From: Sipunculus nudus
Lineage: Eukaryota > Annelida > Sipuncula > Golfingiida > Sipunculidae
Assembly (NCBI GenBank): GCA_026874595.1
Contig: CM049307.1
Span: 78,716,643 to 78,780,642 of the forward strand
Direction of reading: 5' to 3'
DNA length: 64,000 nucleotides
Every line of letters begins with the position of its first letter. Position 1 is the stretch's first letter. The notes under the pieces are model-generated. The model was not told the DNA's origin, made no database searches, and was given only the letters and a program-made list of their open reading frames with translations. Of the stretch, positions 11,960 through 23,859 are shown in pieces. Both the position numbers and the translations under genes were made by a program.

Positions 11960-12400
11960 ATAACTGTGACAGCTACTTACTGGTTAAGCCTTGTCCATAA
12001 GGTTTGGGTTACCCATAACATGGACATTAAATGAAACCTTAGAAAAAGAAACACTGCAGTATTCAATGGCCTTAGGCTTAGGGTTACCCATATCACGGAA
12101 ATATATCATGAGACCGTTAAAAAGCACTTACTTGAACAGTCAGTGCAAGAAGGGTTACAGATACCCATATAAGGACGACCCGTAAAACAAATGTGACAGA
12201 TACTTAGGGGATCCTCCGTGGCGCAGGAGTCAGGGGGCCAACATACATTGACGGAAATTGAAACTTGTAAGAAGCACTTACCTTACTGGCTTATCCGTGC
12301 TAGTAGGGCTACCAACATTTACTGCACGCAGGGTTACCAATATTACGGACATACCCGGCCACTGGCGGCAGTCTTAACACTCAATGCGATGCTACCATAA
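11960..12400. repeat. Degenerate tandem repeat
   Basis: Diverged units containing GGGTTACCCATA-type cores recur at about 12007, 12080, 12150 and 12330, separated by GCACTTACTT/GTTAAGCC segments. One unit reads ggcttagggttaccc, which superficially resembles telomeric repeat, but only once. Non-coding. Confidence 0.5.
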
Positions 12401-12960
12401 TTCCTACCTCTCCCGATTTTTTAAGGGTAGCAAATGACTGCTATTTGTGTGTGTCACTCATGGCGACCGCTTTGGCAGGCCGCTGAGTTCCCCATTCCTC
12501 CTGTCGGCAGTTTTAACAGTCAGTGCAATGTTACCATAATCCTACCCCCTCTCGATTTTTTAGCGTAGCAATATTTGCGCGTGCGACTCATTGGGACCGC
12601 TCTTTCAGGCCGCTTTGATTGTCAGTAGTTTTAACAGTCAATGCGATGCTACCATAATTCGTACCCCCTCCCGATTTCATTATGGTAGCAAATAGCTGCC
12701 ATTTGCGCATGCGATTTAAAGGTAATCCTCTGGCAGGCCGCTTAGATCTCCACTCCCCCTGGCGGCAGTATGTACACTTTTTGTGGTGGCAAATACCTGC
12801 TATTTGCGCGTGCGATTCCTGGGGGCCTCTCTAACCCCCTCCCGCTTACCTACCCCTCACTATTTTATTATTTCTCTTCTCGACTCCCCCTGGCGGCACT
12901 AAGGGGAAACTGCCTGCAAAAAAACGAAAACTCCCATAAGCTTAACTACAGGCCGCTACC
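12362..12960. repeat. Tandem repeat, about 120-140 bp units
   Basis: Four to five units start near 12362, 12500, 12620, 12758 and 12890. Each carries GGCGGCAGTTTTAACAGTCA, then GATGCTACCATAATTC, CCCGATTTTTT, a TGCTATTTGCGCGTGCGA block and GGCAGGCCGCT. It is more GC-rich than its surroundings. The open frame at 12770-13000 is inside this array and is not a gene. Confidence 0.7.
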
Positions 12961-14096
12961 AAAACCCGGCAGGGCAGTTCCCCGCCTAGGTTTGTATTAA
13001 ATGTTGAGCATTATTTGTTAAGATGTTGTCTTGCTAGCTAAATAGATTGCTGGTTTTAACTTTAAAATCCTGTTGTTTGTCAGTGAGGTAATGTGATTCT
13101 TCCTCTGGTCATATGTTTTATCTTTTAGTAGTATTTGCAGTAGGTATGCTTAATTATTGGTGCAAACCACCACTGATGCAGCCAAGGTAGTTATTAATGC
13201 AGAGACCAGGAATACTGAAACATTGCTCAGCAAACCTGGGGCCATAAATTTGTGTCTGAAGCAGCTAGTTCAGAAACGTCTTACATGAACTTCCAGGAGC
13301 CTTTTATTTCCTTTAGAAGATTAAGACTTTATTTACGTATTATATACACAACCCCAGAAACACTACTTTGTTTGTTTGCATAAATTCATATTAAAAGTCA
13401 CTATGAGTCTAGCCTCAACTATTCCTACATTTTCTAAAGAAGGTGGAATGAAATTTCAGACACCTTAACAGTAATTGGTTCCTTCATGCAATCACAGATA
13501 GAAAGTCACCACAGAATATTGTGAAGCAGATTAAAAACCAATATATTTTTTTTTTGCGTTATACTGATACAATACAGAATCTAACAAGCAAGAATATAAG
13601 CTCCTTAGCGCAGATGTCTATTTGCGAAAAGAACGAAACCGAAGATTGTCCCAGTGGTCAAAGATCGCCGGCTTGTTAACGCTCCTCCATAACAAATTTG
13701 TGAACTGACAGAAGGAATCGAGCTGCATACTGGATTCATGTCGTATTTACGTGCTGGGTTTAACCATATTGCTTAACGTTACGTAGGTTTCAATATATTC
13801 ATAGTGTTTTTCACGTTAATGTTTCATTAACAAGTACAATCGACCAGATATATATTTCAAGTGACATGCGTTTGTGGCAGGTCGGGTTCATTAATGGTTT
13901 TTTATTCTGTTGAGGCTCGAAGCTCATCTGATATTTAGATGCATGGCACTGAAAACTGCTCATTGGCCAGACTTTGACCATCACTTCTGTCTGTGTATAC
14001 AAAATACGCATTTCCATATTATGCACAAACATATGTTCATTTGGAACCTTGACATATATTATGTTGAAAATATGCATAATACACTTGGAAAATGAT

Positions 14097-14111
14097 GTAT
14101 ATATATATATA

Positions 14112-14168
<57 letters not shown>
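14097..14168. repeat. (TA)n microsatellite
   Basis: Near-continuous TA dinucleotides with a TTTATTTA interruption. Confidence 0.95.
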
Positions 14169-14170
<2 letters not shown>

Positions 14171-14824
14171 TATAAGCTTTACTAAATCAGATATTAAGGC
14201 ATAAAGGAAGTATTTAATCAGTATTTAATCAACGTCTCATTAAAAATATTCCATCATATCCAGGAGGATATTCATTCCACACCCTGTGAGTATGCTCTTC
14301 ATTATTCTATGATATGTTTCTGTATATATGTTCGTATTGTAATCAGGAAAAGAGCATGCATTTTCATAGAATCATACTGGCCCTGCTGGTGTCACACTGT
14401 TGAGGTAATGAGCACCTTGAAAATTTCATTTTCATTGAGCAGGAAATAATTATCGGAAATGAACACATCAACACTTGTTTCTCTCACCTGTCTTGTAGTC
14501 TGAATGGTTCTTAGCGGACGTGAAGATTCTTCCTCAAACTGAGATAGCAGGCCGGCCAGTTAAGCACCCAAGAGAATCAGCATTTTGCGAAAATGAATCG
14601 AAAATGTAAATTATTCCACATATCTATCCCCCAAAGAATATTATAGTACCAATTGATAAAGTTACTAATCAAGGAAAGTTAAAACAAAACGAAGACGTTC
14701 ATGAGGAACCTAAATCTGTCGCGGATACTGATGAAATAGCAAAAAATGTAAAGCGGTTCCTCGTGGAGCGGGGGGGGGGGGGTTAATCAAAATTGGGACA
14801 ACTTTTTGTTATAAAGACATCGTC

Positions 14825-14827
<3 letters not shown>

Positions 14828-14873
<46 letters not shown>
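14828..14873. repeat. (TA)n microsatellite
   Basis: Uninterrupted TA run, about 23 repeats. Confidence 0.95.
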
Positions 14874-14875
<2 letters not shown>

Positions 14876-15669
14876 CGTTTATCGTCTGTGTGACACATTT
14901 CAATTATATTTAATTAGGTATAAATTTAAAACAAATAAGGTATGTTTTCGGTATTGGTTGATTCTATGTCAGAACCAGATATATAATATTTCATAGTAAA
15001 CTTAGAAAATGGGACCAAAGTTTGTAATTCTAAATCTAAATTTTTCCTATTTTAATACATAAATATTACTCCCTGAATAGCAGGGAACGATTACATTGAC
15101 CATCCTTACTGGCTAAAAAGTGTGTTTGTATGTGTGTGTCGGGGGGATATACACCCTTACCTCCCCCCACCCCCTTATTGACGCCCCTGTTAAGACGCAC
15201 CATCATGGTCACATTTACACACAAAATCATTCAACTTTCCCGTAAATGATCACAAGCCGACGGTACCCGCATGGTCTTTATTACTGTTCGCTAATAGGAA
15301 CAGATAATCCCTTTATTGTTAAAAAAACGATTCCAAATGGTCACATTATACTCAAGTTACCACATCCTTATAGTCTCCACCCGTAGTTTTAAATCCTTTT
15401 TTTAATTTATATTATTATTAAATATTAATTATAAGCTAGGATATATCAATTTTCTGCAGGCGTGCTTTAATGTTCTCATGCAATCAATTTTCATGTACAA
15501 CATATCGCCAAATTCCTTTATGTCATCCATTTTCTGTAATTTAGAAACTGTCCCCATCAACAGATCGAAGATTTTACTGCTTCGATCACCTACAGAGGTC
15601 GCTTTAGGTCATGCTTACCAAAACATACCGTAGTAGAACGTAGCGGAAAACGACTTCTAAATCATCTGT

Positions 15670-15921
15670 TTACCACCACCTTTCAGTTCCCGGCAACACA
15701 TCTTTTATTGCGCTGTTTGCTACGCATCGGTCTCCTGCCTGTGAAGTCGCGGAATAGAATACACGACCGACTTTTTTGTCAATTAACCCACCATCATGTT
15801 CAGGTATACGCTCTCTGGTGTATCCTCCACACGTTGTGTTAAATGGCCGTAAGCTAAGTGTATATTGACTGTCACGAGTGCTTTTCTGGTCTAGTGTGCA
15901 GATGTTTATATAGTCAGCCAT
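15670..15921 (-). CDS. Candidate first coding exon of an unrecognised gene
   Basis: An 83-codon minus-strand frame opens at the ATG at 15921 (MADYINICTLDQKSTRDSQY). It has mixed composition, no low-complexity sequence and reads like protein. Two possible splice donors lie at its end (AAAG|GTGGTG and GGTG|GTAAAC, around 15673-15680), so it could be a first exon continuing leftward; no next exon was identified. I do not recognise the family. Its start is only about 120 bases from the probable 5-prime UTR exon of the divergent transporter gene. It may equally be a chance frame. Confidence 0.35.
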   Translation of the reverse strand: MADYINICTLDQKSTRDSQYTLSLRPFNTTCGGYTRERIPEHDGGLIDKKVGRVFYSATSQAGDRCVANSAIKDVLPGTERWW

Positions 15922-16401
15922 TATGCTCAGGTAGCAGCGAGTACACCAACTACAGGTGATGCGAATAAACCTTGAATACTGGCTTTCTAAATTCCAGTCA
16001 TTATTCGAGATTTTTGTTTTGCCTGAGCAACCTTAAAGGTAAGTGTTTCCACTAATTATCCACGTGAGAAATGGCTAAAAGTTACCTGTGCCCTTCCATA
16101 AGTAATGCAAGGTATATATATATTACGTCATGATATTGCAGGGTCCCCGCTACGCAGATGCCCCTTTATCATTAATAAACCATTAAGAATAACAATATTG
16201 ATTTATGTCTGTCATATCCATTCACAGACAAACTTAAGTCTCCCGATTGTCTCTTGCTTAACGGCTATGGAATGTTGTTTGTATGTAATCACTTCTGACA
16301 CATCACTTCCGCAGTTATTTAACATTTCATAAGATGAAATGATCTTTCTTTATACATTCAATCAATGCCGGTTGAGTCTATTTTTTTTAATGTAAGGAAA
16401 C
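15922..16401 (+). promoter_or_regulatory. Probable shared promoter and 5-prime UTR intron of the transporter
   Basis: CTTAAAG|GTAAGTG at 16032-16042 matches the donor consensus very well. TTAATGTAAG|GAAACATG just before the start codon at 16402 can serve as acceptor. This implies a non-coding first exon ending at 16038 and a 5-prime UTR intron of about 360 bases. The two paralogous copies at 41.6 and 61.99 kb have the equivalent TTTTTATTCAG|GGAAACATG, which supports the acceptor. The region between 15921 and 16038 would be a compact bidirectional promoter if the minus-strand frame is real. Confidence 0.5.
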
Positions 16402-19400
16402 ATGTCGGAAAATGAAGCTTTTGAAGGGATTTCGTTAAGCGCTGTGGAAACTGAGCTAGGATACTCATCTTGTGAACCCGTGTCAGTGTGTGACACAAAA
16501 GTGATTACCTCCGCTAATCTCACACAAGAATCAACCGAAAAAGAAGAACCTGGGAGTGTAGCAAACGTAAAAAATAATGCGACTGCAGAAGGTGCCAATG
16601 CAAGAAATAACATGTACAGTTCAAATTATGAATCCCAAGAGGACGCAAAGAAATTGGCTCACAGGGTCAATAAACCATCTGACGACAGCATAGAAACATG
16701 GTTAAGCTACCTTGTTCTTGCCGTATGTTTTGCAACCTTTGCTGTATCGGACGGAGTACTTTTTTTGTATGGAATTATGTATCAAGACCTAAAGTTAAGT
16801 TTCGACACTGACACTTCCAGTCTGGCCCTGCCGTTTTCCGTACAAACTGGTGTTGCTTATTTCGGAGGCAAGTCACTTTTAACATTTACACAGTGTCACA
16901 CTGAATAACCATTGTTTTCACCAGGTTTTTATCCGGAATCGCAAGTAAACTATAATGCGAAGTATGGAATCATGAAACGCGGCATTTCCCTGGATTTCCT
17001 TTTTTTCTCACTTTATACGTTGTTAGTACATGTAATGGAGACGTAAGCATCATTCAGCTTATTGTATATTCATTGTTGCAGTCCTGATCACAAGTCCGCT
17101 CTTGAAGGTCTTGTCACTTCGAGCTGCTGGAATTACTGGGGGACTTCTGGCCGCTGTAGGTATTTTGATATCATCATTTGCCGAAAGCCTCCTTCTCTTC
17201 ACTGTTACATATGGCTTGGTATCAGGTATGAATAAATATTTTGTATAAAATTAAAAATGTTAATATTCGTTACAGGCAGGTAATTATTAAAGCCAGATTA
17301 GAGATAGCTGCTCTCACTTTCATCCAATATGCTTATACACATTCATATCACAATATGCCATATATAATAAGCTGCTCAGTTCTCTGATGCAACAGTTCTG
17401 ATCACAACCAAACCCTCTTCGCAGATAGATTCGCCCCTTGCAAATGTCCATGGGGTATACATGACGTAATTCTCGGCCAGTGATTCATAACTCGAAAACA
17501 TTACGAAAGCTTAACCGGGACCGCCATTATTTTATTTTTCCGAATGGATTAAAACCAAAATGTTGCAAGCAGGATGCCGTTAAGGTATACAACTAGAATA
17601 AATAATACGGACAGTTAACTTTAACCGTCATCTTCATTCGCATTTCAGGTTCTGGATATGCATTCCTGGTAATCTTGGCCTCTATAGGCGTTCCATTCTT
17701 CTTTGACCGACATCTAGCGGTGGCGACTGGAATCTCAAACGCAGGGTCAAGTTTAGGCGTGTTCGCGATGGGTCCTCTGATCAGGTATCTCATCGACAAA
17801 TACACTTGGCGTGGCTGCATGTTGTTCCAAGCCGGTGTTGTTCTTCAGTGTGTTTGGTTGTGGATGCTGGTACGACCTTATTTAGATAAAGATTCAAAGA
17901 ATCATGGACGCAACAAACGTGAAGACAAGAATACTCAACATTCCTGTGATCAAGACATAAATCAATCAAATATCCAGGAACAGAACATAGAAACGGAGAA
18001 TAAACTGTTGGCAGCATTAAAATCCGCCGTAGACTTTAGTCTGTTGAAGGAGATGTCGTTTGTCCTCTATATGATAGTTCTTTTTATAGCTCAACTTTCA
18101 TATCCGCTGGTGTACGTGTTTGCACCAGATAAAGGTACAGAGATGGGATTTTCTAAATATGAAACCGGATGGTTTGTTTCTTGTCTGGGGATTGGCAGTC
18201 TACTCGGAAGAATATTGATTGGTTTGGTTGGTAATGCAACCTTCCTGCAAAGACGACACGTACGACTTCACAGCTTTTGTCTCGCTCTGGCTGGGGTCAG
18301 CTATATTTTTTTACCATCATGTGGAAGTCTTCGGTCCATGTACACTATTATGGTGGTGTGCGGGTTCGCAGGTGGTACGTATTATTACATTTCCATGTGA
18401 CATCAAATATCAGCTGTTAACTGGTCAATATCTATCACTTTTTGATGTGTCTACTTATTCTCCTAATCTGACAAAAGAACTCAATGGCATGTCCAAATTT
18501 CATGCAATGGTGCTTGATTCCCAATAAGTAGTCTTGTTTAATGTCGTTATGATAAAAATGAGTTTGGGTACGAATTGTACGCAACCGGGCCGAACAAAAG
18601 ACAATGATAGTAAACAGTAGGCTTGGGAAGATTTTACAGTGGTGAGCGATAATGCAAGAGCTTACCGTCTTGATGTACATACGTTACAACCAACTAATGT
18701 CCATTCACTATGTATTTATCTGCAAATTGACATTTATAATCACATCCATCTTAAATTAGGTCGATTATAGAAAATAATGTCGTCTTCTTTTCCAGGTGGA
18801 CATATCGTAATGGTTCAAGTCGTTATTGTGGGTTTATTCGGAAAAGGGAGACTCGCACGTTCTTACTGTATTTGTTCTTTTGTATTTGGTGTGGGGTCCT
18901 TGATGGCTGCCCCACTTTCAGGTTAACATGATTGAACAAAAGCCTAGGTCACATACATCGCACAATAGAAATACGACAGGTCAACGACAGAAAATTGGGG
19001 AAGTTCCAAGATGGTCATGGGTGTTTCGTACGAAACTGAGGAGTTTTGCGAGGAAAAAAAAAACTGTCGCAGACCATTGTCGTAGAATGTTGAACTGTTA
19101 TACGTTGCTTTACGACTGTGTTAAGATAAACCTACGACTTTCGTACGACTGTTTGGTTATCTGAGGCAGTACGAATCGTATGACTTTCCTACGACAGCCC
19201 AACGATTGACGCACGTTATACCTGTGACGGTCCGACGAATGTTCTACCGTTTTAAGTCATTTGTCCGACCGCCGTTGGTTTGTCTTAAGCCACATAAATC
19301 GCACAACACATATACGACAGGTCTAGGACAGAAAATTTGTGAAATATTTCTTTTGTATTAAGACTATCGTACTAGTGTCGTAGGAAGAACGTATGATTAG

Positions 19401-20254
19401 ACTTATACAGCTTTGACAAATATTTTTTATATGAACGCTCTCAAACCTACGACGGTTCCCTTAGTCGTAGTCCTGCTGAAATCGTACGACAGAAAAAAAG
19501 TAGGATATTGTGACTAAAGTCTATGTGGAAACAACGCACAACACATATACGACAAGTCTACGGCAGAAAATTAGGGAAATCATAGGATAGTCGTTGGTGT
19601 GTCGCACGAAAGTCATGTGTTCTGCGACGGAAAAAGCTGTCGTAGACCCTTTTTGTAGAATTGTTAACATGTTCAAATTTTTTCAGCGTCGAAGGTTATT
19701 CTTTACATCAGCCCATCTCGTAGGTCTTTTGTAAGATGCTTGACGACTGTGTTACGATAAATCTATGACTCTCGTACGGATATTTGGTTATCTGAGGCCC
19801 TGCGACAGCCATATGATTGCCGCACGGTCCAAGACGGTCCTACGAATGTTCTACCGTTGAAAGTCATTACTGCGACCACCTTGTGTTTGTTTTAGTACTA
19901 TGAATCTATAACGACAATCGGGGGACCTCAGACAACTGTCGTAGGAAGAGCGTTCAATTAGACTTAGACAGCCCTGACCAATAATCGCAAGGAATTAAAA
20001 AAAAAATAAGAACTGTTTGAGTGATTTTTATTATCATGTCGAAAAATATATTTATATATATATACTCTTAACATATTTTATTCATGTATATTCCAGGGTT
20101 TATCCGGGATAATCTAAATTCCTACGATCCTGCCTTTTACCTTGCTGGAGGACAATTTTTCTTAGCAGTAATAATCACATTTTTTGTTCGAACTTCTGAT
20201 GAGTCATCGAAGGACTACAATGGAACACGAGTTTCAGAGGGTGTATCTCATTAA
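16402..20254 (+). CDS. Monocarboxylate transporter-like protein (SLC16/MFS), complete gene A
   Basis: Five coding exons: 16402-16867, 17082-17225, 17649-18374, 18796-18921 and 20097-20254, summing to 1620 bases (539 aa plus stop). All four introns are phase 1, and the frame stays open throughout. The N-terminus (about 105 aa) is cytosolic and polar. TM1 follows (YLVLAVCFATFAVSDGVLF). The central FFDRHLAVATGISNAGSSLG matches the SLC16 YFxKRRxLAxGxAxAGxxxG region. YTWRGCMLFQAG and a charged loop of about 50 residues separate the six-helix halves. The last exon gives the final helix and a short tail. SLC16 proteins move monocarboxylates, aromatic amino acids or thyroid hormone across membranes, often with protons; the substrate cannot be told here. 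Intron 1 has a GC donor. The paralogue is at 61988. Confidence 0.9.
18922..20096. repeat. TACGAC/GTCGTA-rich diverged tandem repeat in intron 4
   Basis: Most of this intron is made of related segments starting near 18948, 19288 and 19535. Each begins with CACATA-type sequence then ATACGACAGGTC and CAGAAAATT, followed by many TACGAC, CGTACGA and GTCGTAG hexamers on both strands. CpG is far more frequent here than in the flanking introns. There is no long open frame. The short frame at 18928-19164 lies in the repeat and is not considered coding. Confidence 0.65.
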
Positions 20255-20829
20255 AATTATCTTTCCTGATGGCTAAATGCTCTCATTAACAGACTTATTT
20301 CGATATGGATTTAACTGATAATGTATTTTACATATCTTTAAGAACGAGGAGTTTTCTTTTACAATATCCATCACGCATGTATATTACATTTCAGCTGAAG
20401 TCTGTGAACGAACAACACGGAGCATGATTTACTTTAATCCTGTGTTAGTCATGGGCACGAATTACATTAAGACCGTCTGCACATTATTCAGTTTTGATAA
20501 GTTTGTTTTTAAATAAGAGTCTGTGTGATTTAACAAAGTAATTGACACGCGGGACTGACAAACAATATAACTCTTTTCAGTTCACAAAGAGAGAGTGTGA
20601 GCTTATTTTTTGTATACCCCATACACCCATCTTATGATTTTAGAGTCAATTTATTTCCATTTTAAAGCGGTACACAACTAAAACGTCCTATTTAAATATA
20701 AATTTAAATCTTATGCATTTAGCAGACAAACAAGCACATCGGTATATTAATTATTACGTGTCTTTAACGCTAAGCGGTAGTGCTTCTGAATGATTAAATA
20801 TGTGTAAACTGTTTATGTAATCCTGTGGA

Positions 20830-20835
20830 AATAAA
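20830..20835 (+). terminator. Candidate polyadenylation signal of gene A
   Basis: AATAAA 576 bases after the stop codon, followed by ATGTTTAAACC. It is the most plausible canonical signal downstream of exon 5; no transcript evidence. Confidence 0.45.
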
Positions 20836-22651
20836 TATGTTTAAACCAAAGCGGTCTGTCCTTAATTTGGAATATTTACAGTTGTCGCCATTTTCTGATT
20901 CCAAAATAAGGAATTTTTAGCGACAAATGTTGTGAAAACAAAAAGGCCGAAATCTTCATGAACGAAGGAGACTTTTGAAGCCCTCCTTTCTCATATGTTC
21001 AGATTCTTTTCCTAGTAGGTGGGTTAAGTGGCTTTTGACTTCAAGTCATGATGCAAAGATCCCCTTTGGCAGAAAAAAGTACCTTATGGTCATGGGAATA
21101 AATTTATCTAAAGACACACGTAAGATCTCCCCTAGTTTGTGAAATATATGCAAATTATTCAAAATGGCCGCCGAAAATACTCCAAACCACATATGCTTGC
21201 TTCTGTTACAGCTATAATGAAAAATTTTGTATCAATATATACATTTTTGTGGTCAAGTAATCCAGTGAAATAGGTTTCAAGATTGAGAAAACAATAGTTT
21301 TCTCCTTACCAAGAAAATCTGGGGTACATTTCAGTAAATATCAATGATTTTCTTCCATCATGGTAACCTGAGACACTTCTTATCTGTGTGCTTAGCATAG
21401 GGAGGTATGAAAAAGTTGTGAATAGATCCTGTAGACGTACACAATCCCCAGTCGACATACATAGAGCATAAAACCACAGCAAATTAAATGCATTAATTAC
21501 TGGTACGTGGCACTTACTTAATCTGAGTTAAGGCAGTACAATAAGGCTATACGGTTAGCTCAGATATACAGTTTGTTCAATATTTAAAAATACCCGAGTG
21601 AAATGTTTTCAGAAAATGATCAAGCATTTCCATCAGTGTGGCAAATTCAAAGAAGATTTGGATACCATCAAGGCAACCTTCCCATTTCTTAAGAATAGGA
21701 AGTATGCAAGTTTAAACATCACATAATAATATACTGCCTTTTTAGCTCAACTGAATGTAAGTCATTTGAGCTACAGGGAAGACACCACCTCTCTCACTGT
21801 CGTTCACTGATACCAGTGCTAAAGTTGATATTGAACTCTTGTTGGAAAACATAGCTCATTGATCCCCCCCTCCCACAAATTGTTCTAGCAAGGCCTAGTG
21901 AGACCATCTCTAATATCCAGGTTTGCTCAACTGGAAATTTGCCAGAGACCCCCCCCCCCCCACAACTCTGTTGTACAGGGGTGCTATTTCAATTCATAAT
22001 GTGGGTGGGATGGGGTTTTTGACATCCTCTTACTCACATATAGGCCCTTGTAATGGGGTATACCACATCTCATCCATCAGTATGCATGATTTTATCAGAC
22101 TGAGCGCATTTATACTTGTACTAAGATTCAAAATTGGTAGTGCTTGCTTTATACATGTACTTGTCACACCTTAAAAAATAATAACTTTTCAAATAATAGG
22201 CAAGTATATCATCAGGGAACCTGGAAAGATATGTGCATTTTGCCTGTAGCATTTGTTATATTATAATAGCTAGTATATGTTAATGCAATTACAAATGTTA
22301 CATCATTTTGTAATATAAAGGCTGTACTGCATATACATTGCTTCCTCTTTATAAATCCTCATACACATGTGATGCTGTTTTTGCACCTTCCTGTTTATAC
22401 ACTGTATAAAAACATTTATTGATACGATATTTACCATTTTATATGCACTATAGCACTTTCGTTTATTAATTTATATACCTGCACTTACTTTGTAAATATT
22501 ATTAATATGCTTGGTGCCGTCTTTCGTTGGTTACAGGTTTATCAGTTCTGTTTTTGTATACTCCCAGAATTTTTTCTACTTGTGCAGGTGTTCAGAGAGC
22601 CATACATGCATCAATGATTAGAGGAAAGATGGAGAAAATGTTCCACGCCTG

Positions 22652-22726
22652 ACCAAACTAAGAGCTGTGAACAAAGTACAAATGCAAGATGTGCATTTGT
22701 ACTTTGTTCACAGCTCTTAGTTTGGT
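22652..22726. repeat. Perfect 35-bp inverted repeat with 5-base loop
   Basis: The left arm 22652-22686 (starting ACCAAACTAAGAGCTGTG) and right arm 22692-22726 (starting TGCATTTGTACTTTGTTC) are exact reverse complements. The loop AGATG is at 22687-22691. Transcribed, it would form a 35-bp hairpin without mismatches. Confidence 0.95.
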
Positions 22727-23772
22727 TTAATATTCAAACTCTCTCATAGATTTTAGAAAGATGGGCACTCAACAGGAAATGTCATCCTTATGCAGTGATT
22801 AAGTATTAACAAGTGTTGTCTTGACCTTTCATTGTGATGTACATGCTAGGCTTAATTTACTCTGTCAATATTTTGGTATCTATACAACAGATTTTATGTT
22901 AATAATATGGCACATAAGGCACATAAGGCCATACTTATTTAATTTTTCGTTTCTCAGACCCGCCGACCCTAAGTTGTGACAATTTGGAAAATAAATTTAA
23001 CAGTGTCCCTGTCGTTATTTTTTTGCCGCCGTTATAAAATGTGTCCATGAGTCGTGATATAAATCCCCTAAAAAAGTAATCTCGCAGTCACCTCCTACAA
23101 AATGCGACCCACACGACAGAGTTGGTTGTTTTTTAAGTCACCGCATTTGCCGTGCCCATGGTTAGTGAAACATTTCCCTTGTCTTTCTCATGATCATCTA
23201 AAATCCGAGGATCTGCTGAGATAAAAAGATTTTCGTCGGAAATCTTCCTCAAGTCAAACCGTTCAAATGTTCTCCTTCATACTTTCACGTTTCATCACGA
23301 TCTTACCCGATTTCAGTTTTATGTTCTTCTTGTAATGATGGACCGCTTACGTTCGAAAACATTAAAAGTGCTGCCTGTAATATATTATATCAGCGGGGAT
23401 TGTAATATTTTCCACAAGGTGTCCGAAAAAGTCTTGCTTTTGAATGGTTCTGCCGAGCTCAGGATGCCACCTCAATGCAGGGTCACGATCGAACTATTGT
23501 GGCATTCTTGACATCGCGTGGAAAATCCTCTGTAGACAAGGAATCATTAGGCCGAAGGCGGAAAAAGTCGACTTATTTAAATCTCTTCGTTAAAATGGCT
23601 GCGAACATGTGACTACGAGGTTGTGATTATGGAAATTCTGGATGAAATCAGCTACTTTCGATAATTTGGATAACCGATCGCTGTGTGTATGCTTGTAGCA
23701 TCGCATTTGAGAGCACAGGAATTGTTGCACATGGACAATTTCCCGCCATGAATCACATGAATGAAACTTAAC

Positions 23773-23855
23773 GCGCATGCGTGTAGTATACTATGAATCT
23801 CTGATTGGCTCTCTTTCTAGGGCTGCTGGGCGGGGTCTCTTTCCGCCAATCGCGT
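23773..23855. promoter_or_regulatory. Promoter-like cluster: NRF1-like, CCAAT and GC boxes
   Basis: Within 80 bases: GCGCATGCG (23773-23781, NRF1-type), CTGATTGGCT (23801-23810, inverted CCAAT), GGGCGGGGTC (23828-23837, Sp/KLF-type GC box) and CGCCAATCG (23844-23852, CCAAT). The surroundings 23000-23900 are richer in CpG than neighbouring DNA. This combination is typical of TATA-less constitutive promoters. Orientation and target gene are unknown. Confidence 0.45.
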
Positions 23856-23859
23856 TGAA

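Larger units (their letters stand above)
12961..15669. other. Intergenic with microsatellites
   Basis: No supported gene. It contains TA-type microsatellites at about 14097-14168 and 14828-14873 and a G run at 14770-14783. Open frames spanning these (13811-14204, 14793-14996) translate the TA repeat as Tyr-Ile and are artefacts. Confidence 0.55.
20255..23580. other. 3-prime UTR then intergenic DNA
   Basis: After the probable UTR I see no gene. Around 21740-21775 is a diverged hairpin (TAGCTCAACTGAATGTAAGT...TTTGAGCTA) resembling the composite-repeat head but lacking the GTCCGTCC run. A C run lies at 21951-21961 and a perfect inverted repeat at 22652-22726, listed separately. Confidence 0.5.

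Noticed and set aside
12060-12110. Telomere-like ggcttagggttaccc
   Set aside because: A single occurrence within a degenerate tandem repeat, no TTAGGG array.
13974-14204. Open frames with Tyr-Ile runs (also at 14793, 24988, 44617-45054, 45886, 47267 and 52139-52571)
   Set aside because: They are translations of TA microsatellites; no coding evidence outside the repeat.
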